From assembly GCA_018267515.1 (NCBI GenBank), contig JAFDYJ010000053.1, positions 1 through 64,000 of the forward strand: DNA of 64,000 nucleotides, in the 5' to 3' direction. How positions within the stretch are numbered: the stretch's first letter is position 1; the number at the start of each line of letters is the position of its first letter. Source of the DNA: Bacteroidota bacterium (GTDB taxonomy: Bacteria > Bacteroidota > Bacteroidia > Chitinophagales > Chitinophagaceae). Made by a program: the position numbers and the translations under genes. Below, piece after piece: positions 37,446 to 45,700 of the stretch. The notes under the pieces are model-generated. The model saw only the letters and a program-made list of their open reading frames with translations, did not search any database and had not been told where the DNA came from.

Positions 37446-37847
37446 GTGGATGCACCTCCGGTAATCTTTTTTGATGGTATCTGCAACTACTGTAACGGAG
37501 TAATCAATTTTATTATCCGCCAGGATAAAAAGAAAATATTCCGCTTTGCAACACTCCAATCAAATTATGGCCAGAAAATTTTAAGAGAACAAAATCTTCC
37601 TTTGGAGCAATTTGATTCTTTCCTTTTGCTTGATAAAGGCAAAATTTATTCAAAATCTACTGCGGGTCTTCGACTCTACAATAAACTGCCCTGGTATTGG
37701 AAATGGACACAGATTTTCTGGATCTTTCCACGATTTTTGCGTGATGCTATTTATGGGGTGATTGCTAAAAACAGGTATAGATGGTTTGGCAAAAAGGATT
37801 CATGTATGGTTCCGGATCCCGGATTAAGATCCCGGTTTTTTGATTAA
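37446..37847 (+). CDS. DCC-family (DUF393) thiol-disulfide oxidoreductase-like protein, GTG start
   Basis: A 133-residue protein of the DCC family with the diagnostic FFDGICNYCNG near the N-terminus: D-x2-C-x2-C, residues about 9-16. Later it has FRFATLQSNYGQ and a Trp-rich RFLRDAIYGVIAKNRYRWFGKKDSC block. A stop codon lies in frame just upstream (37434-37436) and no ATG fits, so GTG 37446 is the start. The family is predicted to work in thiol redox chemistry; no substrate is known. Probably cotranscribed with yebC. Confidence 0.9.
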   Translation: MDAPPVIFFDGICNYCNGVINFIIRQDKKKIFRFATLQSNYGQKILREQNLPLEQFDSFLLLDKGKIYSKSTAGLRLYNKLPWYWKWTQIFWIFPRFLRDAIYGVIAKNRYRWFGKKDSCMVPDPGLRSRFFD

Positions 37848-37881
37848 AAAAATTAAGAGTAGTTCAATCAACCTGCAACAA

Positions 37882-38676
37882 TCAAAGAGTGAATTCTCCC
37901 TTCATGAAAAATACACACTTACCTGCTATACTCACACGGTCGCCTTTTAGCTCCACTTTCAATTCTCCTCCTCTTTTAGAGAATTGAGCAGCATGCATCT
38001 TTTTTTTATTCAATTTTTCTGCCCAAAAAGGGATGAGCTGAGAATGTGCTGAACCTGTAACAGGGTCTTCATCAACGCCAATTGAAGGAGCAAAAAATCG
38101 TGAAACAAAATCTATGTCTCCTTTACCCGGCGCCGTAATGATCACATTCTCATTCCATTTTTTAATAGCACAAAAATCCGGTCTTGCAGTACGTACATCA
38201 ATTTCTGAATTCAGTTCCACCATCAGGTCCCGGTTTTTATAGATCCCAAGAATCTCATCAACACCCAATGCTTTTCTCAGATTACCGGGATAGGTATAAA
38301 CTTTTTCCGGCTTCCATGCAGGAAAATCCATGATGAACCAATCGTCATTTTTCTCAACTTCCAGTTTCCCGCTTTTAGAATTAAAAACAAGTTTGCCTTT
38401 TTCAAAATTTAAAAAATTATAAATCACAAAAGAAGATGCCAGAGTGGCATGACCACAGAGATTCACTTCACTGGATGGAGTGAACCACCGGATGTCAAAG
38501 TCAACGCCCGGTTGGGAAGAAGCAGTAAAGAAAACTGTTTCACTCAGATTATTCTCCATGGCCAGTTGCTGCATTAAAGATTCTTCAATCCAATGCTCCA
38601 GCGGAATCACTGCAGCAGGATTGCCCTTAAATAATTTATCTGCAAATGCATCAACCTGATAAATACTAAGATTCAT
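37882..38676 (-). CDS. PhzF-family isomerase/epimerase
   Basis: A 264-residue protein of the PhzF family (diaminopimelate-epimerase-like fold). GNPAAV at residues 18-23, Glu46 in NNLSETVFF (the family's catalytic Glu), CGHATLA, and DEDPVTGSAH near the end are all present. Only PhzF of phenazine producers has a defined reaction. Most homologues, such as E. coli YddE, lack a known substrate, and no phenazine genes are here. Convergent with the DCC gene. Confidence 0.93.
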   Translation of the reverse strand: MNLSIYQVDAFADKLFKGNPAAVIPLEHWIEESLMQQLAMENNLSETVFFTASSQPGVDFDIRWFTPSSEVNLCGHATLASSFVIYNFLNFEKGKLVFNSKSGKLEVEKNDDWFIMDFPAWKPEKVYTYPGNLRKALGVDEILGIYKNRDLMVELNSEIDVRTARPDFCAIKKWNENVIITAPGKGDIDFVSRFFAPSIGVDEDPVTGSAHSQLIPFWAEKLNKKKMHAAQFSKRGGELKVELKGDRVSIAGKCVFFMKGEFTL

Positions 38677-38768
38677 GTACAGAAACTATATTTCCATAAA
38701 AAAATAGATAAATCATTACAATCTGGAAAAAGCCGGAAATAAGCAAACCGAAATTCAGAAAAACAGGT

Positions 38769-38969
38769 TTAATCCACCCGGAAAGAAACTTTGCAAATTA
38801 CTCCATAAGAAGAAATTTTATCATCTTTTACGTGCACTTTCATATCCTTCACATAGATGGAGTCAATGTTATGAATCGTTTTCGAAACTTCAGCTACTGC
38901 ATTTTTAACAGCATCATCAAAACTTTTTTCTGAGGAAGCAATTACCTCGATTACTTTTACAATTGACAT
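38769..38969 (-). CDS. dodecin-family flavin-binding protein
   Basis: A 66-residue protein of the dodecin family: VKVIEVIASSEKSFDDAVKNAVAEVSKTIHNI, then a three-stranded sheet with VKDMKVHVKDDKISSYGVICKVSFRVD. Dodecins assemble as hollow dodecamers that bind and buffer riboflavin, FMN or coenzyme A. Some replace the flavin-stacking Trp; no Trp is present in this copy, so flavin affinity may be altered. It lies 57 nt downstream of the E1 gene and could be cotranscribed. Confidence 0.93.
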   Translation of the reverse strand: MSIVKVIEVIASSEKSFDDAVKNAVAEVSKTIHNIDSIYVKDMKVHVKDDKISSYGVICKVSFRVD

Positions 38970-39026
38970 AATGAATAAATTTGAATAAGAGATTTTTTTG
39001 CGTTTTCAAATTACGAAATTTCAACC

Positions 39027-41417
39027 TCATTCCGCCATCATTTCTTTGATGACAGCTTCTATCTCTTCTGCATTAGGCTTGCTGAAATAATCGCCATCAC
39101 TTCCATAAGCAGGACGATGCTCCTTACCGCTGATAGTCCGGGGAGCCACATCGAGATAGCGGTAACCTCCCTGCTCTTCCATTACTTTATTAAACATAAA
39201 AGCAGTAGATCCACCGGGCACATCTTCATCAACAAAAACAATACGATTGGTCTTTTTAAGAGAGTCGCCGATTTTGTGATGAATATCAAAAGGCAATAAA
39301 GTTTGAACATCTATGACTTCGCAGCTAATTTCCCGGGCAGCCAGCAGGGTCGCTGCCTCTTGTACCACACGTAAAGTAGAACCATAGGTGACGATAGTAA
39401 TATCAGTCCCTTCCCTGACAATCTCCGGTGTTCCCAATGGAACCGTAAAGTCTAATAGATTTGCCGGTAATTTTTCTTTTAACCGGTATCCATTCAGACA
39501 TTCAACAATCAATCCCGGATCATTTCCCCGAAGTAAAGTATTATACATGCCCACCGCCTGCACCATGTTGCGGGGTACACACACATACATTCCCCGGAGT
39601 GAATTGATGACCATCCCCATTGGTGATCCGCTATGCCAGATACCTTCCAGGCGATGACCCCTGGTACGAACAATCAACGGGCAACTTTGCAGTCCTGCAG
39701 TGCGATAATGCAGGGTGGATACGTCATCACTCAAAGGCTCCAGTCCAAACAACAAATAGTCCAGGTACTGAATTTCTGCAATAGGACGAAGCCCCCGCAT
39801 TGCTAACCCGATTCCCTGACCGATTATCGTTGCTTCACGAATGCCTGTATCAAATATTCTTAGCTCACCATATTTTTGTTGCAAGCCCATGAAGCCCTGG
39901 TTTACATCTCCAATATAACCGAGATCTTCACCGAAAGCAAGCACTCTTGGATCGGAAGAAAATAATGAATCAAAATATTTGTTCAACACTTCAAAGCCAT
40001 TTATTAATGGCGCCTCTGCAGGAATCACAGCTTTTACTTCTGTTACTTTTAAAGCACTTTTAGGCCCTTCATTATAAAGAGAACTACTAAACAGTTCTTT
40101 ACTTTCATTCAACAAATCCTGATAGTAATTTTTAACCTGAGAAGCCGGTTCAATATTACCCACCAGATCTAAAACAGAATTCAGAACTTTCATTACATCA
40201 CGCCGTAAAGGTTCCTGATTTGCCAATAAATCAGAATTAATTTTTTGTAGCGCTTTGGAATATTGTGGGAGATGTTTTGCTAAATCAATTAATAGATCCG
40301 ATGCCTTTGCAATCTGTGCTTTCACAGGAGCTAAGAACTGCTCCCATGCAATGGATTTGTTTTTTTTCACATATTCTTTTGCTGCTCTTTGAATTTCATC
40401 CAGCTCATTTTCATCCGAAAGTTCATTGGAAATAATCCATTCTCTCATTTTTCTGATACCATCCCATTCTCTTTCCCATTCCAACCGTTCAGAAGATTTA
40501 TATCTTTCATGACTTCCTGAAGTAGAGTGTCCTTGTGGTTGAGTTAATTCTTCTACATGAAAGACCACGGGAATATGATTCATCCTGGTAAACCGGATTC
40601 CTTCTTCAAATGTTTCACACATTGCGGCATAATCCCACCCCTTCACTTTATAAATATGAATACCATTACTGTCGTCTGTCTTTTGAAACCCCTTTAAAAT
40701 TTCTGAAATGGATGACTTTGTAGTTTGATATTCCTTGGGTACAGAGATTCCATAACCATCATCCCAGACAAAAACGGCTAAAGGAACCTGTAAAACACCT
40801 GCGGCATTAATTGTTTCCCAAAATAATCCTTCACTGGTTGAAGCATCACCAATGGTTGTAAAGCACACTTCATCGCCCCGGTTAGATAAATGAGAAAATG
40901 AGTGAAGTTGTTTATTATTACGAAATACTTTTGAAGCGAATGCAAGACCTAAACCCCGGGGCATCTGGCTTCCTGTTGGTGAAATATCTGAAGAAATATT
41001 TTTATTATTAGCAAGGTCAAACCAATCGCCGTTCTCCTCTACAAAACGGGTGGCAAAATGACAATTCATTTGTCTGCCTTTACTAAATGGCTCACGAATA
41101 CTATCAGGGTCAGCATACAACTGGGCAAAAAGTTCCTGGACAGTGACCATGTTTAATGCCAGCATAAACGTCTGATCCCTGTAATAACCGCTTCTGAAAT
41201 CGCCGGGAGCAAAATATTTTGCCATTGCTATCTGGGCAATCTCCTTTCCGTCACCAAATATTCCGAATTTAGCTTTTCCGGTGAGTACTTCTTTTCGACC
41301 TAAAAGACTGGTTTCCCGACTAATGCAAGCAATTTTAAAATCTAGCAGCACTTCTTCCCTAAAACTTTCAAACGAAAGTTTACTATCTAATATGTTTGGG
41401 GAAGTCATTGTCTGCAT
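39027..41417 (-). CDS. fused alpha-beta 2-oxo acid dehydrogenase E1 component
   Basis: A 796-residue thiamine-diphosphate enzyme in which E1 alpha (about 1-400) and E1 beta (about 465-796) are one chain. The alpha half has GSQMPRGLGLAFASK and the ThDP site GDASTSEGLFWETINAAG. The beta half has AFGEDLGYIGDVNQGFMGLQQKYGELRIFDTGIRE and the YGS-x-VQ block. Fused E1 proteins of this type in Bacteroidota act on branched-chain 2-oxo acids or pyruvate. The E2 and E3 subunits are not adjacent. The Met at residue 4 (41408) is an alternative start; a TACTTTTG box ends 4 nt before the first ATG. Confidence 0.92.
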   Translation of the reverse strand: MQTMTSPNILDSKLSFESFREEVLLDFKIACISRETSLLGRKEVLTGKAKFGIFGDGKEIAQIAMAKYFAPGDFRSGYYRDQTFMLALNMVTVQELFAQLYADPDSIREPFSKGRQMNCHFATRFVEENGDWFDLANNKNISSDISPTGSQMPRGLGLAFASKVFRNNKQLHSFSHLSNRGDEVCFTTIGDASTSEGLFWETINAAGVLQVPLAVFVWDDGYGISVPKEYQTTKSSISEILKGFQKTDDSNGIHIYKVKGWDYAAMCETFEEGIRFTRMNHIPVVFHVEELTQPQGHSTSGSHERYKSSERLEWEREWDGIRKMREWIISNELSDENELDEIQRAAKEYVKKNKSIAWEQFLAPVKAQIAKASDLLIDLAKHLPQYSKALQKINSDLLANQEPLRRDVMKVLNSVLDLVGNIEPASQVKNYYQDLLNESKELFSSSLYNEGPKSALKVTEVKAVIPAEAPLINGFEVLNKYFDSLFSSDPRVLAFGEDLGYIGDVNQGFMGLQQKYGELRIFDTGIREATIIGQGIGLAMRGLRPIAEIQYLDYLLFGLEPLSDDVSTLHYRTAGLQSCPLIVRTRGHRLEGIWHSGSPMGMVINSLRGMYVCVPRNMVQAVGMYNTLLRGNDPGLIVECLNGYRLKEKLPANLLDFTVPLGTPEIVREGTDITIVTYGSTLRVVQEAATLLAAREISCEVIDVQTLLPFDIHHKIGDSLKKTNRIVFVDEDVPGGSTAFMFNKVMEEQGGYRYLDVAPRTISGKEHRPAYGSDGDYFSKPNAEEIEAVIKEMMAE

Positions 41418-41421
41418 AGAG

Positions 41422-41429
41422 CAAAAGTA
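41422..41429 (-). promoter_or_regulatory. -7 element TACTTTTG abutting the E1 start
   Basis: On the minus strand, an exact TAnnTTTG match (complement of 41422-41429) ends 4 nt before ATG 41417 and 13 nt before the alternative ATG 41408. Transcription would begin at or near the first ATG. No clear -33 element is visible. Confidence 0.5.
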
Positions 41430-41538
41430 AGAATAATAGCTCCATTATTTGATCTTATAAAAAATCACATGTTAAGGCTGCAACCTCATTATGTATTCTG
41501 GCATCTTTGAATTAATTTTGGGAACGCAAACGAATATT

Positions 41539-42006
41539 ATGAAGAAATTCCTGACCCTTTTTTTAGCATTCACTATCTCATTATACTCGCTTGCTCAAAA
41601 TACCAACTCAGTAAGCACAGATAAATCGAACACTTCAAATCAGAAAGTTTTACAACTAAAAGAAACCGAACACGATTTTTCAAAAATTCCTCAGGGAAAA
41701 CCGGTGTATTATGAATTTGAAGTTTCAAATACAGGGAAAGTACCTTTAAAGCTGGATAATGTACAGGCAAGTTGTGGATGTACCACACCTGAATGGAGTC
41801 CGGAGCCTATAGCACCCGGTACCAGTGCAAAGATCAAAGTTGGATATAATGCAGCTGCTGAAGGCAGTTTTGAAAAATTCATTACAATAACTTATAATAC
41901 GAATCAAACAGAACAAATAAAAATAAAAGGTATGGTTTGGAAAGCCCCACAGGGTTCCGCACCTGCCAATGCATTTGTCGAATTTCTTAAAAAACAAAAC
42001 CTTTAA
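41539..42006 (+). CDS. DUF1573 periplasmic protein, copy 1
   Basis: From ATG 41539 (155 residues), with a signal peptide ending SLAQ. The frame extends to 41491, but those codons precede the signal sequence. The mature part has one DUF1573 immunoglobulin-like domain: HDFSKIPQGKPVYYEFEVSNTG, then ASCGCTTPEWSPEPIAPG, with the conserved CGC pair. The family is abundant in Bacteroidota, is exported, and has no known function. It is followed after 10 nt by a paralogue with which it shares the same CGCTTPE core, and the pair ends at the terminator at 42487. Confidence 0.92.
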   Translation: MKKFLTLFLAFTISLYSLAQNTNSVSTDKSNTSNQKVLQLKETEHDFSKIPQGKPVYYEFEVSNTGKVPLKLDNVQASCGCTTPEWSPEPIAPGTSAKIKVGYNAAAEGSFEKFITITYNTNQTEQIKIKGMVWKAPQGSAPANAFVEFLKKQNL

Positions 42007-42016
42007 AATTTAAAAC

Positions 42017-42436
42017 ATGAAGAAAGTTTTATTACCTGTGATCGCTCTGTTTTTTGGTGTTTCCCTGATGGCTCAAACACAAGCTGATTCTTTGATTAAA
42101 GTAAACGTTGAAAAGCATGATTTTGGAAAAATCAAACAAAATGTGCCCGTGACTTATTCTTTCGAAATCAAAAATATCAGCAATAAACCAGTTGTTGTTC
42201 AAAACACCTGGGCCAGTTGCGGTTGTACGACACCTGAAAAAATCACAGAACCCATCGCACCCGGCGCCACTGCAAAGCTGAAAGTTCAGTATAATGCAGC
42301 AGCACTTGCTACATTTAATAAAGATGTTTACATCCAATTGGCAGGAGTAACAAATCCTAAAACCGTACATATCAGCGGTGAAGTATTAGCTGCCGATGCG
42401 TACGATACCTGGGTAAAGAATAAAGGCAAAAATTAA
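42017..42436 (+). CDS. DUF1573 periplasmic protein, copy 2
   Basis: A 139-residue paralogue of the preceding gene, with a signal peptide (MKKVLLPVIALFFGVSLMAQ) and one DUF1573 domain: KHDFGKIKQNVPVTYSFEIKN, ASCGCTTPEKITEPIAPGATAKLKV. The two copies differ over much of their length but keep the CGCTTP core and the APG turn. They arose by tandem duplication and share a transcript. Function unknown. Confidence 0.92.
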   Translation: MKKVLLPVIALFFGVSLMAQTQADSLIKVNVEKHDFGKIKQNVPVTYSFEIKNISNKPVVVQNTWASCGCTTPEKITEPIAPGATAKLKVQYNAAALATFNKDVYIQLAGVTNPKTVHISGEVLAADAYDTWVKNKGKN

Positions 42437-42486
42437 AACTGTAAGATCAATTACTTATAGTGTAAACTCATTTTTATTTGTTTTAA

Positions 42487-42520
42487 AAATCCCTGCATCA
42501 GAAAAATGCAGGGATTTTTT
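42487..42520 (+). terminator. intrinsic terminator of the DUF1573 pair
   Basis: AAATCCCTGCAT (42487-42498), a 7-nt loop and ATGCAGGGATTT (42506-42517) form a perfect 12-bp stem, with six T at 42515-42520. It lies 51 nt after the second DUF1573 stop. The rest of 42437-42720 holds nothing else I can identify. Confidence 0.93.
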
Positions 42521-42720
42521 ATTCTCATCTGCAAACCAACCTTAAATGATTGAATGTAAACATTCATTAGGTCAATACTATCTAAGTTGAAATTCTTTAC
42601 TTTCAATTCTATTATAAATACTCAAAGAACGCCAATACATTCCAATACAATTTTAGTTGTGGAATGATTCCCGAAAATCCATTTACACTCATACTCTCTT
42701 ATAAATAAAAATCAGTGTTG

Positions 42721-45700
42721 CTATTTTGCTTCCATCAGCTTTTTAAATGTCGTAGAATTTTCAAGATACCTGATCACCCTTTTCTGTAATTCATCATTTT
42801 GTTTGCTGGGCCCATTTTGAGAAGTAAAATAGATAGTAAAAAACTTATTGAAATTCTTGAAAGTATAATCCGGGCTGGTGATATCTTTAGCCGATATTAC
42901 AATCGCAAAGAGTTTTGATTTTGTTTTGATTTCATTATCACCTGTAGTTCCTGTCTTTGCATAATAAAAATAAGGTGACCCGTCTTTGAGCTGGCTGCCC
43001 AATTTCCCCGCTGTGCCCCTGAATAAAGCTTCTCTCATCCCTGTAAAAACGCCATCCCGCATAAGGGAAAGAAAAGTATTGTACCCGATCGTACTATCAG
43101 TATAAAAAGGGTTATAACTAACCGGTGAAACGTAGGGGTTCAATGTAAGATTGTAATTCCTGTTTTGCGTAACCAGTCTGCCGAAAGCTTCCACCATTTT
43201 TACAGGAGGGATCAGTACCTGGCTACTGCCAATCACATGACCTCTGAAGCAATTTGCAAAAACATCATACGGCACATTCATATTCATCTTACCTCCCTGT
43301 TGATCAAACAAACTGCTTTCAGGTAAAATAAAGCCGGAACGATTTCCTGCTTTTCCAAAAAGTACTGAATCATAAACAGAATTAAAGCGATCAAAGCTTT
43401 TCCCGGGATTGCGATTATAGATCCCGAAATTGCTTAACATGCCAATAGATATATAAGAACTATCTGTTCCGAAATGAGCTTTCCCGTTCTGATAGCCGGG
43501 CCAGTTTTGAAATCCATCCAACCAATAAGTTTTTCCATTATAGAAAAAATAGGGCCAATGCGTTCCGGTATCCGGCTTCTGTGTTACAAAATTGGTTGAA
43601 AGTAATTTACCGGGTACTTGTTTTGGATAAGAGCCCAGCAGTATTACATTGGAATGAAAATAATTATCGGAAAGCCTGAAATAATCTGTAACCTTCTTTA
43701 CCAGGCCATGATACTCTTCAAAATCATATTGTGCTACTTTTTCTCCGCCAAAATAATTCTGAGGTTTTGAAAAACCTTCTGAAGCAAACTGATCCCAGTT
43801 GATATTCAATTGAGATGCTACTGAAGAAAAGACGATAGGCTTTAAAGTAGAGCCGGGCCCGGGATTTAATCGCATCAAATTAATGTTTCCAATCATTTTC
43901 CTGAGAGCCGATTGAGAGATCAGTCCATTATCACCATTTATTGCGTTTTTAAATGCTGCCTTATCATTCGGATCCGGCCGGTCAATATTTTTGATGAAAT
44001 CACTCATGGCAAGCAAACGTCCGCTGCCATCAGCAATGCATATACCATATTCAGCACCTTTTTTATAGGAAGAATCTCTTCCCACGATGCTTCGGATAAT
44101 GGCAGCAAGAGAATCCATCATTTCAAAATCCAGTGAGACAATTGCATTTTTCTCAGAATGATTTCCGTTTATAAAATCAGCTGTAATGCTTTCAGCAAAA
44201 TTCCGTGCCCATAAAAAATCATTTCCTAACGGATATATATAGAAGCGACTGCCATTTACAAAATAATTTTTCATAAATGCATCGGGCTCTACTGTTATGG
44301 TTTTTTCATTTCCTGTCCCGGGTTCTGAAATAATAATCCGGTCCGGGTTGGATAATAACAAACTATCTCCTGCAGCCAAACGTTTTTCCCGGGATCCGGA
44401 TTTGACCAGTTGATCTGTACTGCCCGTGTTTACGAGAAACAACTTTTTATATAAACCCGGAGATAAAATTTCTTTAAACGCCAGCATTAAACCTTTATCC
44501 AGTTCTTCAGCAGGCTGATCCGTAAAATTTGAAAGATGCTTTTTAATCAAGGTTCCCTTATGATGATCCCATAATGAGATATTATAAACCGTTGTATCGC
44601 CAAAGATATTTCCGTTCCATGCATACTCTAAATGAGGAGGGGGCTCAATCCGAAAATAATTACTATTGGTTGTCATTTGCGGAGAGCCTGAATTCATATC
44701 CAGATATAAAAATCTCTTCTGATCCAAATGTCGGGTAAAATCCGTTCTTGAATAGTCAATAATTTCATGCTTAAAAAAAGAATTGTCAGCATCAAAAGCT
44801 CCGGATGCAATCATTTTTCTCAGGGAATCAGTGAACCATGCATCTTTCCGGGCCAATGACATTTTTCTTCCTTTTCCGGAAGCATTAATATAGGTCCAAA
44901 CAGGTTGAATACGGCTATCAATGAATGAATTCATGTCCTTAGACAGATCCGTAATATTAAATTCTTTATTCTTATTGAAAACAGGTTTAACGAAAACAAG
45001 AAGAATCAATAAACCCAAAAAGATAATAATTCCGGGAATATTTTTTTTCCGGTTTGAATAGTATTGTGCCGGAACAGACTTGAAAAGTAAGATCACCATT
45101 ACAATAAGAAAAGAAGGGAAAAGCACAGATTGCTTACTCAAAATACTGCCAAAGGGAAGATCCTGGCCGAAAAATATGTACTTACCCGTTGCTGCTAATA
45201 TCACAAGCAATGCACTGATCAATAAATAATTCAACAATGTAAATCCTAAAGTTACCGTAGGGTAATTGTTATTTATCCGGTTTGTAAAATCCGGGTACAA
45301 CTTATAAATCGGTGCCAGCAGGATCACGGGTAGCAACAACAGGAGAACATATAAGAGTACGGATCCCTTTCCATGTTCAGCTATAAAAAAGCGGCTGGCA
45401 ACAAGATCGGTGGCTTGCGCATTATATTTTGCTCCCTTATTCTGCGGGGATTGCGGCAGTAAATGAAAATAAAAGGAATGAGCAGCCGGGTTATTTTCTT
45501 CATAAATAAAAGTATTAATGAACCATTGGTTTTGTGCCGCCCGGATTACCGGCTCATATGTCTTTCCCTCCCGATAGGCCAATTGAATCGCTTTATCTGG
45601 CGGCATGGTCAGGACATCAATCCGGTATTTGGTTCTTTCCGCCTTATCCAGAATAATTTCTTTCGGAATGAATTTAAAATAAGCCAGCGACAGTAATGGT

